A DNA stretch of 64,000 bases, from assembly GCF_003585765.1 (NCBI RefSeq), contig NZ_CP021235.1, forward strand, positions 3,472,001-3,536,000, written 5' to 3'. The translations under genes and the position numbers were made by a program. The notes under the pieces are model-generated. The model ran no database searches and was not told where the DNA came from. It saw nothing but the letters and a program-made list of their open reading frames with translations. Below are positions 1-8,136 of this stretch, piece after piece; positions within the stretch are counted from its first letter, which is position 1; each line of letters opens with the position of its first letter. This stretch comes from Pontibacter actiniarum (GTDB taxonomy: Bacteria; Bacteroidota; Bacteroidia; Cytophagales; Hymenobacteraceae).

Positions 1-675
1 GTGCTGCAGGACATCAACATCCATATAAAGAAGGGTACCACCGTGGCCTTGGTTGGCCCATCAGGCGGCGGCAAGTCCACCATGGCCGACCTGCTGCCGC
101 GCTTCTACGACCCAACCGGCGGGGCAATACTGCTGGACGGCCACGACATCCGCGACTATACCATGGAATCGGTGCGGGCACAGATGGGCGTGGTAACGCA
201 GGAGTCTATCCTTTTCAACGACACGATCTTCAACAACATCGCCTTTAACAAGACCGAAGCCACCGAGGAGGAGGTAATAGCGGCGGCAAAAATCGCCAAC
301 GCGCACGAGTTCATCATCAACACAGAAGCCGGCTACCAAACCATGATCGGCGACCGGGGCGGCAAGCTTTCGGGCGGGCAGCGCCAGCGCCTGAGCATTG
401 CCCGCGCCATCCTGCAGAACCCGCCTATCCTTATTTTGGATGAGGCCACCTCGGCCCTGGACACGGAGTCGGAGAAGTTGGTGCAGGAGGCGCTAAACAA
501 CCTGATGAAGAACCGCACCTCTGTTGTGATTGCCCACCGCCTGAGCACCATCCAGCACGCAGACCAGATCCTGGTGCTGCAGCAAGGCCGGGTAGTGGAG
601 CGCGGCACCCACGATGAGCTGCTGGAGAACTCCGGTTTGTACGCCAAGCTAACGCAGATGCAGCTGACGGTGTAG
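1..675 (+). CDS. ABC exporter ATPase domain, MsbA-like (5' end outside window)
   Basis: This is the C-terminal nucleotide-binding domain of an ABC exporter of the MsbA/LmrA type, which flips lipids or drugs across the inner membrane. The reading frame is open to the first base, so the membrane domain lies off the left edge and the GTG at position 1 is probably internal. Visible motifs are Walker [10 protein letters not shown] (residues 19-27), the LSGGQ signature (123-127), Walker B ILILDE ending near 148, and the H-loop IAHRLS near 177. The next functional gene, gmhA, makes a precursor of lipopolysaccharide heptose, which fits a lipid A exporter, but the substrate cannot be read from this domain alone. 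Confidence 0.85.
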   Translation: MLQDINIHIKKGTTVALVGPSGGGKSTMADLLPRFYDPTGGAILLDGHDIRDYTMESVRAQMGVVTQESILFNDTIFNNIAFNKTEATEEEVIAAAKIANAHEFIINTEAGYQTMIGDRGGKLSGGQRQRLSIARAILQNPPILILDEATSALDTESEKLVQEALNNLMKNRTSVVIAHRLSTIQHADQILVLQQGRVVERGTHDELLENSGLYAKLTQMQLTV

Positions 676-805
676 CGGTAAAATAGCGTTACATACTATA
701 CCATACAGCCTTCATGACCGGGTTAGGGCACAACGGTTCGGTAAAATCATATTTTATTTTTACTTTTATCGAAACAGTTGTTGCACCCAAACCCCCTATT
801 TCAGC

Positions 806-1147
806 ATGAAAGCTCTTAAGGTATTACTCGATGTACTGGTAATTGGCTACGTACTCTTTACAGCGTTACTTTTGGCGGGAGCCATGGACGAGAACGCTGT
901 TCTGGCTACCGGCGGCGAAGACCAGGCATTGACGCTTTACAAAATACTAGTAGCCGTGGGCGGCGTTATTATGCTGGCCAGGGTACTGATGAGCAGCGTG
1001 TACATTGCCAGCATGAAGCACGACAGGTACCGCGCCCAACTGAAGATAAACGAACTGAAGGCCAACCTTTACGAAAAGCGCCAGGCCTTCCGGAGCAATA
1101 GCCACAAAGAAGCCCCCGCCCAAGAAGAGGTGGAGGCACTGAACTAA
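806..1147 (+). CDS. small two-helix membrane protein, unknown function
   Basis: I do not recognise the family of this 113-residue protein. It has two hydrophobic segments, roughly residues 5-27 and 44-66, joined by a short acidic loop. A charged tail follows (about 70-113) that looks helical and ends in a run rich in Glu and Ala. The topology suggests an inner-membrane protein with a cytoplasmic coiled tail. It ends 7 bases before gmhA starts, so the two are probably cotranscribed. The ATG is followed by a plausible N-terminal helix and there is no better upstream start. Real gene likely; function unknown. Confidence 0.7.
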   Translation: MKALKVLLDVLVIGYVLFTALLLAGAMDENAVLATGGEDQALTLYKILVAVGGVIMLARVLMSSVYIASMKHDRYRAQLKINELKANLYEKRQAFRSNSHKEAPAQEEVEALN

Positions 1148-1154
1148 CACAAAC

Positions 1155-1730
1155 ATGACAGCTACTACCATACTGACGGAACTGACGCAGGCACAGGAAG
1201 TGCTTACTGCGTTTCTGTCTGACGAGAAAAATATCGCCGCCATAGAACTGGCCGCCGATACCATGGCCGGAGCCGTGCAAAACGGCGGCAAGATATTGAG
1301 CTGCGGCAACGGCGGCTCTATGTGCGACGCCATGCACTTTGCCGAAGAACTGACCGGCCGCTACCGCAACGACCGCAGAGCCCTGCCGGCCATCTCCATC
1401 TCAGACCCGAGCCACATGAGCTGCGTCGGCAACGACTACGGCTACGACTTTGTGTTCTCGCGCTACCTGGAGGCTTTAGGCAACGCGGGCGATGTGCTGC
1501 TGGCCATTAGCACCAGCGGCAACTCTGCCAATGTACTAAAGGCGGCAGAGGCTGCCAGGGCGAAGGGCATGAAGGTGGTAGGCCTCACAGGCAAGGACGG
1601 CGGCAAACTGGCTCCGCTCTGCGATGTGGAGGTGCGCGTACCGCACTTTGGCTATGCCGACCGTGTGCAGGAAATCCACATCAAAGTCATCCACATCCTG
1701 ATTCTGCTGCTGGAGCAAAAACTGGTGTAG
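1155..1730 (+). CDS. gmhA: phosphoheptose isomerase (D-sedoheptulose 7-phosphate isomerase)
   Basis: Converts D-sedoheptulose 7-phosphate to D-glycero-D-manno-heptose 7-phosphate, the first step of ADP-heptose synthesis for lipopolysaccharide core. The 191-residue SIS-domain protein matches the usual family length. The phosphate-binding loop CGNGGS is at residues 50-55 and STSGNS at 119-124. Residues Glu65, Asp169, Gln172 and His180 fall at the same numbers as the active-site residues of the E. coli enzyme, so it should be active. It sits 7 bases after a small membrane protein gene and ends at a strong terminator. SIS proteins can be misassigned, but the conserved active-site set makes gmhA the best call. 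Confidence 0.9.
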   Translation: MTATTILTELTQAQEVLTAFLSDEKNIAAIELAADTMAGAVQNGGKILSCGNGGSMCDAMHFAEELTGRYRNDRRALPAISISDPSHMSCVGNDYGYDFVFSRYLEALGNAGDVLLAISTSGNSANVLKAAEAARAKGMKVVGLTGKDGGKLAPLCDVEVRVPHFGYADRVQEIHIKVIHILILLLEQKLV

Positions 1731-1760
1731 CTGCTTTACACCACGGCAAGTATACCAGAA

Positions 1761-1808
1761 AGGCCCTGCAGTCGGAAAATGCTTCCGTTGCAGGGCCTTT
1801 CGCTTTTC
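1761..1808 (+). terminator. intrinsic terminator after gmhA
   Basis: AGGCCCTGCA (1761-1770) pairs perfectly with TGCAGGGCCT (1789-1798), and the inner GGAA/TTCC extends the stem. A T-rich tail follows. It lies 30 bases past the gmhA stop. Confidence 0.85.
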
Positions 1809-1890
1809 ACCGCAGCCATGTTGCGAGCAGCGCGTTTGCCGTACTTGCATTGCCACTCGTATACGGGCAGATAATAAATGAACGAACCCT

Positions 1891-2556
1891 ATGAAACAGT
1901 TTACCCTACACTGCATCCTTGCAGGCACGCTTTGCTTCGCCTCCTGCCAGAGCCAGGAGAACAATAACGCGACAACAACCGAACCGGCCGGCAACGGCAC
2001 TGCCACAGCCGCACTCCCCCCGGAGCCGCAGGCCCCCGACTCTGCCCACCTGATCGTGCCCGGTGAGCGCATCGGGCCGCTCACGCTCAACATGCCGCAC
2101 ACAGCCATCAGCGATGCGATGGGTGAGCCTGACAGTGGCAACGCCGCCATGGGGAAGTCGCTGCAGTTCTGGCTGAACCAGGGGCAGCCACAGGATTACC
2201 TTGCCGTGTACATTGTTAACAACTTCGACGGGACCGGCAGTCCGGCCAAAGTAAAGCAGATACAGGTTACCTCCCCCAACTATAAAACCAGCAACGGCAT
2301 TAGCACAGGCAGCACAATGCCTGCCATTCGGGAGCAGTTCGGCTCCCTTACCCCTATCGCCTACTACACCAATAAGCAAAACAAAAAGGTGTACATTTTC
2401 GATGATCAGGCCGAAGGGATAACCTTTGAGGTGACACCGCCCGACAGCACCTGCGTTGCCATTACAGTGCACGAAAAAGGCAAGGACATAACCGCCACTT
2501 ACCTGCCCATTCACCCGGACACAACGCGCCTTCGCCAGCCACAGCAGCCCCGGTAA
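1891..2556 (+). CDS. predicted lipoprotein, unknown function
   Basis: A 221-residue exported lipoprotein. The N-terminus has a Lys-bearing, hydrophobic signal with lipobox FASC, placing the lipid-modified Cys near residue 19. A low-complexity Asn/Thr/Ala/Pro linker follows (about 22-50), typical of a tether. The folded part (about 52-205) is a mixed domain without motifs I can name; its PGERIGPLTLNM opening recalls small periplasmic domains in other Bacteroidota lipoproteins. It is flanked by the gmhA terminator and comM, so it is probably a single-gene unit. Confidence 0.7.
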   Translation: MKQFTLHCILAGTLCFASCQSQENNNATTTEPAGNGTATAALPPEPQAPDSAHLIVPGERIGPLTLNMPHTAISDAMGEPDSGNAAMGKSLQFWLNQGQPQDYLAVYIVNNFDGTGSPAKVKQIQVTSPNYKTSNGISTGSTMPAIREQFGSLTPIAYYTNKQNKKVYIFDDQAEGITFEVTPPDSTCVAITVHEKGKDITATYLPIHPDTTRLRQPQQPR

Positions 2557-2627
2557 AGCAGCAGCAGGCGGAGCATGAGCGGTAGCCGATCATTATTTCT
2601 TTATTTAATGCAATGCGCAGAACTTTG

Positions 2628-2635
2628 TAGCTTTG
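2628..2635 (+). promoter_or_regulatory. candidate -7 promoter element for comM
   Basis: TAGCTTTG matches the Bacteroidota -7 consensus TAnnTTTG, 59 bases before the comM start. No clear TTTG lies at the -33 position, only TTTA near 2603, so this is a moderate call. Confidence 0.4.
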
Positions 2636-2694
2636 CCCGGTGTTGCCGCACAAACGTCACGTTACCTGTTTTAGATCGGAAAAAGTTTACATAA

Positions 2695-3375
2695 ATGCTC
2701 ATCAAGACATTTGGCAGCGCCGTGCAGGGCGTTAATGCCTATACCATTACAGTGGAGGTTAGCGTAAGCGCCGGCACCAAGTATTTTCTGGTTGGCCTGC
2801 CCGACAATGCCGTAAAGGAAAGCGAGCAGCGCATAGAGTCTGCGCTGAAGCAGCACGGCTATAAAATACCCCGCCAGAAGATCGTTATAAACATGGCGCC
2901 CGCCGATATCCGCAAAGAGGGCTCCTCCTACGACCTGACCATCGCCATGGGCATTCTGGCTGCCTCCGGCCAAATCGCGCCGGAGAAAGTATCGCAGTAT
3001 ATGATCATGGGGGAACTGTCGCTGGACGGTTCGCTGCGCCCAATCAAAGGAGTGCTTCCTATTGCGATACAGGCCCGCAAAGAGGGCTTCAAAGGCATCG
3101 TGCTTCCGATCCAGAACGCTCAGGAGGCGGCTATTGTCAACAACCTGGAGGTGATCGGTGTGGAAAACATCCTGGAGGCCGTCGAGTTTCTGGACGGGAC
3201 CCGCGACATAGCGCCGCTGGAGATTAACACGCGTGACCTGTTCAACAGCGCCGTAGACCAGTACGCCGCCGACTTCGCTGACGTGCAGGGGCAGGAGAAC
3301 ATAAAGCGCGCCCTGGAGATTGCCGCTGCCGGAGGCCACAATGTCATCATTATTGGTCCCCGTATTTTCGCTTGA
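2695..3375 (+). pseudogene. comM: comM/yifB, 5' fragment cut by island
   Basis: This is the N-terminal part of the Mg-chelatase-like AAA+ protein ComM/YifB. In Vibrio, ComM is a hexameric helicase that drives branch migration when transformed DNA is integrated. The fragment keeps the whole N-terminal Lon-protease-like domain (about residues 1-170) and runs to the strand before Walker A (GGHNVIIIGP). At that point the reading frame enters island DNA and stops after four foreign residues (RIFA). The missing part resumes at 15121. Joining the halves at the shared TCATCAT gives a continuous protein of about 512 residues, the normal YifB length. The fragment has no ATPase motif and cannot be a helicase alone. 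Confidence 0.93.
3344..3361. other. attL attachment site
   Basis: The core TCATCAT is at 3344-3350. The element-side arm TTGGTCC (3353-3359) is the exact reverse complement of GGACCAA at the right end. Bases to the left are native comM. Confidence 0.85.
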
Positions 3376-3568
3376 CTAGCGCCTCCTTAGTAACCATAGC
3401 TACCCATAAATAAAAGTCAGTTTATAAGCTACTCTTGAAGCTTCCTCTTCAAAAGTAGTAAAACTTATCATAGTGGTATTTCTGGTTTCTTATGGTTACA
3501 TATGAGTTTACAGTACCCCAATGGTACCCGAAGAAGTTTCCGTTTTAGCAGTAGCTCAATGCACACAT

Positions 3569-4255
3569 TTACTTTGAATGTTCACTTACCCATCTTATAA
3601 CAAAGTTGCCGAGTCTCAAAACAATGTAAGAACATAGTAGGCCAATAAATAATAAGGCAAAAAGCTCTTTGTTCAAGTTTGCATATAACTCCTTCTGTTC
3701 TTCCTCACGCTGGTAATCGGGTATCAACGAACTAAGGTTACTCGTCATAAATTGTCTTTCATAACTATTACCTAAGCTGTTAACGAGAAACTTGCTATAC
3801 TCGCTACACTGTAAGTATTCTAGGCTTGTAGAACGAGATGCACCAACAAATCCTGCTTCTAGCAATGCTAAATCATGTCTTAGATCTTCTTCGCTTTGAG
3901 TTGCCATCCATTTGTTTATATTTTCCAACTCACAGTCTATGTTAGCTATACTTGCTCGATAGCTTATAGATGCGAATACTGCCGCAAGGACTAGCACAAC
4001 TACTACAGCTTTTACAAACCTTACTATTTCTGTTGCAATAGCTCTCTTAAACTTAATAACAGAAGTCTGCCCCTTAGTATGTAATACAGGAGGAATGAGA
4101 ATGTCATCGAACTCCCTTAAGTCAGACATTTTAGACCAATTTGAGAGCCCACTATACCAAACAAGAGTTTCATTATTTATGTTCTCCTGTTGCATTTCCT
4201 CCTTGGTCAGAGGCCCCTTTTTCACTCCGTTACAAGTAATGAAGTACTTCTTCAT
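3569..4255 (-). CDS. GYF_2-domain membrane protein
   Basis: A 228-residue protein whose first 50 residues form a GYF_2-type (DUF4339) module: an N-terminal strand, a GPLT turn, and a central W-Y-S-G-L-S-NW segment. These modules bind proline-rich peptides or act as adaptors. Hydrophobic segments at about 80-100 and 198-217 suggest two membrane passes with an extracytoplasmic helical region between them. It is the first gene inside the left end of the island, faces the att site, and stands apart from the integrase, so it looks like cargo. The role is unknown; a membrane-anchored accessory to the defence genes is only a guess. Confidence 0.7.
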   Translation of the reverse strand: MKKYFITCNGVKKGPLTKEEMQQENINNETLVWYSGLSNWSKMSDLREFDDILIPPVLHTKGQTSVIKFKRAIATEIVRFVKAVVVVLVLAAVFASISYRASIANIDCELENINKWMATQSEEDLRHDLALLEAGFVGASRSTSLEYLQCSEYSKFLVNSLGNSYERQFMTSNLSSLIPDYQREEEQKELYANLNKELFALLFIGLLCSYIVLRLGNFVIRWVSEHSK

Positions 4256-4574
4256 ATAGCTTAACTTAATCTAGTGAATTGTAAATATATCAAAATTACT
4301 TATTTCAATAGCATCGGCAAGAGAAGTGTCGATTTGCCTTTGAACACAACTAGTACTACAAGCTTAGAAGCTCCAGATCAATAGTAAAAGAGGCTTTAGA
4401 TTTATATGCTAAAAACTGCACCACCAAATTTTCGTTTTTTTTTCGTCTAGTTAGATACGGTTGTTAACGGTTAATTAGGGACCAACTAATAGTCCTGCAA
4501 CTTCATTTAAAAGTTATTTAAAAACGAAAACGAGTAGGGTTATTAGCTGTACAGACTAATAACAACCACAGACA
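4256..4574. other. intergenic region upstream of integrase
   Basis: These 319 A+T-rich bases separate the divergent GYF-domain and integrase genes. They contain GGACCAAC at 4479-4486, the same octamer as the right attachment arm at 15107-15114, and short repeats GTTAACGGTTAA near 4463. This may be an integrase-binding or regulatory site. No coding region is seen. Confidence 0.4.
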
Positions 4575-5663
4575 ATGGCTAAAGTAAACATCGTTGAAAA
4601 GAAGCTTACAGGGGGTAAGGTATCTTTACTGTTGGACTACTACCAACACGGGCAGCGAAAGAAAGAAACTTTAAAGCTCTATGTGTATCCGAGCGACAAA
4701 AGGAGCAAAAACCCTATTCTTAAAAATGCCTTTGAAGAGACCTATGCTAAAGCCCTGTATCTAAAGCATAAGAAAGAAATGCAACTGGCGCATGGAGAGC
4801 ACGACTTACCTACCAAGACGGATAAAACCGCCTCCTTCATACATTACTTCGAACAACTGGCGGAAAGCAGAAACCAAAACTGGCAAAGTGTAAGACGCCA
4901 CCTTTATGATTACACTAAAGGTAAATTAACCTTTGGGAACGTAACAGAAGAATGGCTTCACCGCTTCCAAGAATATCTGAGAACCAAGATAAAAGATGTT
5001 ACTGTGTGCTCCTACATGGGCATCATCACAACATGCCTGAATCAAGCTGTAAGGGAGAAGGTTATCCTTGCAAATCCGGCTACCAACATCAGAAAAGTAA
5101 GGGGAAAAGAGATTCCGCCAAAGTACTTAACTCGTGAGCAGATAGAGGTCTTAGAGCAAAACACTCAAAACATACCACAGTGGTTTACAGACCCTTTCCT
5201 GTTCAGCTGCTATACAGGCTTGAGGCTATCAGACGTGGAAAGCCTGACTTGGGCGGAAATAGTACCTACAGCGGGGAAGCACGGGCAGTTTACACTTATA
5301 AAGGAGCAGACCAAAACGGGGGAAACAGTCGTAATTCCCCTCTCCAAGCAAGCGATGAGTATTTTACAGCGACAAAACTTAGAAACTAAAGACACTCGGG
5401 CACATGACCTAGTATTCAAGCTAAAGAGCCGCACCCAAACCAAGAGGTACATCCACAGATGGCGCACACAGTCAGGTATTTATTTTACCTACCACTCTTC
5501 CCGCCACACCTTCGGTACCATGCTACAGACCGCTGGTGTAGACATCAACACCACGAGCAAATTAATGGGTCACAAGAGCATTAGCATGACACTTAGATAT
5601 GCCAAGGTAGTGGACAGCAGGAAGGAGGCCGCAATCAGTCAACTCAACAGCTTTTTAGGGTAA
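4575..5663 (+). CDS. tyrosine recombinase, island integrase
   Basis: A 362-residue phage-type integrase that should catalyse integration and excision at the comM site. The order is an N-terminal arm-binding domain of the Bacteroidota type (about 1-75), a SAM-like core-binding domain (about 85-175) and the catalytic domain (about 180-355). Catalytic residues are visible: Arg217 in TGLRLSD, His307 and Arg310 in HSSRH, His333 in MGHKS, and nucleophile Tyr342 in RYAK. All are intact, so the enzyme should be functional. It has its own upstream region and two hairpins behind it. The neighbouring excisionase-like gene and flanking att sites support the role. Confidence 0.93.
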   Translation: MAKVNIVEKKLTGGKVSLLLDYYQHGQRKKETLKLYVYPSDKRSKNPILKNAFEETYAKALYLKHKKEMQLAHGEHDLPTKTDKTASFIHYFEQLAESRNQNWQSVRRHLYDYTKGKLTFGNVTEEWLHRFQEYLRTKIKDVTVCSYMGIITTCLNQAVREKVILANPATNIRKVRGKEIPPKYLTREQIEVLEQNTQNIPQWFTDPFLFSCYTGLRLSDVESLTWAEIVPTAGKHGQFTLIKEQTKTGETVVIPLSKQAMSILQRQNLETKDTRAHDLVFKLKSRTQTKRYIHRWRTQSGIYFTYHSSRHTFGTMLQTAGVDINTTSKLMGHKSISMTLRYAKVVDSRKEAAISQLNSFLG

Positions 5664-5677
5664 AATCACCCTAAAAA
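5652..5677 (+). terminator. hairpin overlapping integrase stop codon
   Basis: TTTTTAGGGT (5652-5661) pairs with ACCCTAAAAA (5668-5677), a perfect 10-bp stem that includes the first base of the integrase stop codon. A-rich sequence follows rather than a T tract, so termination is likely to be shared with the next hairpin. Confidence 0.5.
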
Positions 5678-5730
5678 GGGCAAAAAAGCAGCTAAAAAAA
5701 TTCTTAACAATTTCTTAACATTGGTATTAA

Positions 5731-5757
5731 AGGAGGGTTAATAACCCTCCTTTTGCT
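5731..5757 (+). terminator. intrinsic terminator after integrase
   Basis: AGGAGGGTTA and TAACCCTCCT form a perfect 10-bp stem around a single central A, followed by TTTGCTTT. Confidence 0.85.
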
Positions 5758-5886
5758 TTATAAAACCCAGTTTATATAACATTTCAAACCCTACACAAAT
5801 TAACCGCTGCTCTATACCTAAAATTTGCTCTAGTGACGAAAGTGAGTACAGTTATCTAAACCAGAACAAAAATTTTGAACATTAAC

Positions 5887-6114
5887 ATGAGACAAGAAGC
5901 CAAAGTAGAAATTGTTCTGGCAAACCCATTCTTAAGCTTCAAGCAGGCTATAGAGTACCTAGGAAACATTCCAGAGTCCACACTGAGGGAGTGGACAAGC
6001 ACTAGAAAAGTAACCTCCTACCGACCGGGAAAACAAGTAAGGTACCGGAAGTCGGATCTTGACGAGTTTATGGAAAGGCATGTAAAGAGATCCTACGAAA
6101 GTATCCTAAAGTAA
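5887..6114 (+). CDS. excisionase/MerR-like helix-turn-helix protein
   Basis: A 75-residue DNA-binding protein of the excisionase (Xis/AlpA) group. The body reads as a winged helix-turn-helix: FLSFKQAIEYLGNIPESTLREW is the helical pair, followed by a YRPGKQVRYRKSDLDEFM wing and final helix typical of Xis-like proteins. It should bind the att region and bias the integrase toward excision, or regulate it. I chose the ATG at 5887 over the in-frame TTG at 5875 because the domain begins soon after it. It lies between the integrase terminator and the winged-helix gene at 6184. Confidence 0.75.
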   Translation: MRQEAKVEIVLANPFLSFKQAIEYLGNIPESTLREWTSTRKVTSYRPGKQVRYRKSDLDEFMERHVKRSYESILK

Positions 6115-6183
6115 TATGGGCTATAAATTTCTCCTAAGAAACTTAAGCTAGATGTAATCTATCGAAATGTAAACACTAAAAAA

Positions 6184-6888
6184 ATGCGCATACATAATCC
6201 CCACTATCTGTACAACAGCAAGACCAAGACGTACGAGTTTAAAAAGAATTCTAATCCATTAACACAACACAAAACAGTAATTAATAGAAGAAAAACAGGT
6301 AGTGCTACAACAGAGAATATAAAGGATAAGAACCTACACTATCCGGCAGCATTTAACTACTTACACTTCCAGGATCACCTAATCGTGGCAGATCATAGTA
6401 TTAAAAACTTTAAAAAGGCTCTTTCGCTTGGATCGATAAAGAAAAGGCTACTTGTAAGTAGAAATGAAGCAATGATGTTAGAGTACATGATAATGCTAAG
6501 TAGGCATTACTTCAACAAAGGGTACCCAAACTTTTACCATTCTAACAAAAGAATTTGTAGGGACACAGGATTTAGTGTGGCTACTGTTAAAAAGATATTG
6601 TTGAGATTCGAGATAAAGCTGAAGATACTATCGAGTTGGATAGGAGGGAAAAAGATTTCCGGCACAACTATTTATCAGCTGAATTATAAACGACTGTACC
6701 TACTGCTTCCTGCTTTATTTATCAGTGACAAAAAAAGCCATCCCCTCGCAGAGCCTGAACACCTAGAAAGATACAAAGACAGGTATAATCACTTTGTGCA
6801 CATGCACGAAGAGCAGCAAAAGCTTTTGAAACAAAGTGGTGCAGATAATAATGAGGATGAAGACCTGTATAATGATGACTGGGATTAG
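6184..6888 (+). CDS. winged-helix protein, replication-initiator-like
   Basis: A 234-residue, Lys-rich protein with no motif that names it outright. Residues about 95-160 form a helical, winged-helix-like region: NKRICRDTGFSVATVKKIL reads as a helix-turn-helix, followed by LKILSSWIGGKKISGTTIYQLN as a wing. This arrangement is seen in phage and plasmid replication proteins and in helix-turn-helix proteins of integrative elements. The N-terminal 80 residues are basic and probably flexible, and the last 30 are acidic. The repeat- and hairpin-rich noncoding segment directly downstream would suit a replication origin or a regulated site. Replication role inferred from context. Confidence 0.6.
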   Translation: MRIHNPHYLYNSKTKTYEFKKNSNPLTQHKTVINRRKTGSATTENIKDKNLHYPAAFNYLHFQDHLIVADHSIKNFKKALSLGSIKKRLLVSRNEAMMLEYMIMLSRHYFNKGYPNFYHSNKRICRDTGFSVATVKKILLRFEIKLKILSSWIGGKKISGTTIYQLNYKRLYLLLPALFISDKKSHPLAEPEHLERYKDRYNHFVHMHEEQQKLLKQSGADNNEDEDLYNDDWD

Positions 6889-6993
6889 GTCGTTTCTATA
6901 TATACAGGTATGTTAAATTTAATTACAAAGCATACTAAAAACTGTAGGGGGGGTAGTTAAAATTAACTTACCTATACCTAAAATTACCCCCCT

Positions 6994-7036
6994 TAAGTAA
7001 AGTAAATAAGTAAAGAACTAAAGTAAAGTAAAAAGA
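6994..7036. repeat. AAGTAAA iteron-like cluster
   Basis: The unit GTAAA, usually as AAGTAAA, occurs about six times in 43 bases at uneven spacing. The unevenness argues against simple slippage and fits protein-binding iterons, but this is not proven. Confidence 0.5.
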
Positions 7037-7054
7037 GCTAGCAGCTAACGCTGC

Positions 7055-7072
7055 CTGTAACTAGCGTTACAG
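7055..7072. repeat. inverted repeat CTGTAAC/GTTACAG
   Basis: A perfect 7-bp stem with loop TAGC. It overlaps a second inverted repeat, AACGCT (7047-7052) with AGCGTT (7063-7068), so two alternative hairpins are possible. Confidence 0.6.
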
Positions 7073-7294
7073 TTAATTTTTAGTAGTATACCTGCAGTAC
7101 TACCTTTTTAAGGTGCTTGGCTACAGGTATACTATTTTATTATTTGTACTAGGGGTAGTACAGGTTAACAAGGTATGTTAAAAAGGAGGACTTTAACGCA
7201 GTGTTACCCCAAAGGTAGGTACAGCTTAGGTTTGTAGGTAAGGAGCGCCCAAAGTCGCTTAAAATGGGCCAAAGAAGCACTGTTACACCTGCGC

Positions 7295-7333
7295 CTGTAG
7301 CTAGGCTTACAAAGCTGTAAATTAGCCCTACAG
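7295..7333. repeat. composite hairpin downstream of XRE gene
   Basis: CTGTAG/CTACAG, GGCT/AGCC and TTACA/TGTAA nest in register around loop AAGC. It begins 12 bases beyond the XRE stop on the minus strand but has no T tract, so it is not a standard terminator. Confidence 0.55.
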
Positions 7334-7345
7334 CACAGCTATAAA

Positions 7346-7609
7346 CTACACATCAATGTCACTGAAGAACTCCCTTAAAGTGATGTTGTGGATGTCAGCA
7401 ATTCGCAGCAAACTGGCCATGGTTAAGTTGCTACCCTTTTCGTGGCGCCCGTAACCAACGCGAGGCAGGCCATTGTCGAAGGCAAAGTTTTCGTAGGAGC
7501 TGTACCCCTTTTGCAGCCTTAGCTTTTTTATTTTTTCCCCGATTACCCTGAGCCTTGGGTCTACTTCCTTTTCCTGCATGACGAGCAAACTTTCGGGAAA
7601 ATTCAGCAT
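7346..7609 (-). CDS. XRE-family transcriptional regulator
   Basis: An 87-residue helix-turn-helix protein of the XRE/Cro type. IGEKIKKLRLQKGYSSYENFA forms helices 1-2, and the segment VGYGRHEKGSNLTMASLLRIA matches the recognition helix and the following conserved turn and helix 4. It probably represses island genes: a perfect ATAATAT/ATATTAT palindrome lies 36-54 bases upstream of its start, between it and the divergent lipoprotein gene. An internal Met at residue 11 is an alternative start that keeps the whole domain. The single-domain size is typical of regulators of integrative elements. Confidence 0.85.
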   Translation of the reverse strand: MLNFPESLLVMQEKEVDPRLRVIGEKIKKLRLQKGYSSYENFAFDNGLPRVGYGRHEKGSNLTMASLLRIADIHNITLREFFSDIDV

Positions 7610-7644
7610 TATGCATATTAAAGTTTACCTATTATATTGCACAC

Positions 7645-7663
7645 ATAATATTAAACATATTAT
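7645..7663. promoter_or_regulatory. candidate operator for the XRE regulator
   Basis: ATAATAT-TAAAC-ATATTAT is a perfect 7-bp inverted repeat with a 5-base spacer in the gap between the divergent XRE and lipoprotein genes. Spacing and position suit autoregulation. Confidence 0.55.
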
Positions 7664-7737
7664 AGTATGCTTTTGCAGATGTTGATTGAGCGCCTCTGCT
7701 ACAGCAAACCCAACTGACAACAACTAAACTAAAGCCT

Positions 7738-8067
7738 ATGAACAAGTTTTTACCCCTGTGCTTTACAGCACTTGCAATTGCTGGCTGCGAGAGCATGCAA
7801 GGCAACAGCCTAAAGGGAACATACAAGCTCTTAGATGATGGCCAACTGAGGGATGAGTATGTGCTGGAGGTAGGCGAGACAATGGCAACCTATACTATGA
7901 CTGTGCTTGCAGCGGCAGAGGTTAGCAGTGAGTACAGGGTTGAGGATGGCTACCTGTACCTGACAAGCCCGCAAACGCAGGTGCGCTTTAAAATCACCGA
8001 CACTGACACCCTCACCCTAGAGAACAGTTTTCTAATTCCCAGCGGGAAGTATGTAAGGGCTAAATAA
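7738..8067 (+). CDS. small lipoprotein, lipocalin-like size, unknown
   Basis: A 109-residue protein with an export signal and lipobox IAGC; the lipid-modified Cys is near residue 17. The rest (about 25-107) alternates short strands (GTYKLLDDG, EYRVEDGYLYL, VRFKITDTDTLTL), suggesting a small beta-barrel or sandwich like those in Bacteroidota lipocalin-type lipoproteins. It lies inside the island, divergent from the XRE repressor and sharing its candidate operator region. Its base composition is closer to the host than that of the defence genes, so it may have been picked up separately. Function unknown. Confidence 0.65.
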   Translation: MNKFLPLCFTALAIAGCESMQGNSLKGTYKLLDDGQLRDEYVLEVGETMATYTMTVLAAAEVSSEYRVEDGYLYLTSPQTQVRFKITDTDTLTLENSFLIPSGKYVRAK

Positions 8068-8136
8068 GGCACATAGATAGTCAACTAGCCTTACCACAAA
8101 AAGAAAATGAAGAATTAATACAAGACAAAGGTTAAA

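Larger units (their letters stand above)
6889..7345. other. repeat- and hairpin-rich noncoding segment (possible element origin)
   Basis: These 457 bases without a gene hold a cluster of GTAAA repeats (6994-7036), a perfect hairpin at 7055-7072, a long composite hairpin at 7295-7333, and near-identical copies of ACA(A)GGTATGTTAAA at about 6904 and 7168. The segment follows the replication-like gene and precedes the convergent XRE gene. The density of symmetric sequence is well above that of the other gaps and suggests an origin, a structured RNA, or both. Confidence 0.45.

Noticed and set aside
6994-7036. Possible CRISPR or microsatellite at the GTAAA repeats
   Set aside because: Units are too short and unevenly spaced, with no spacers and no cas genes nearby.
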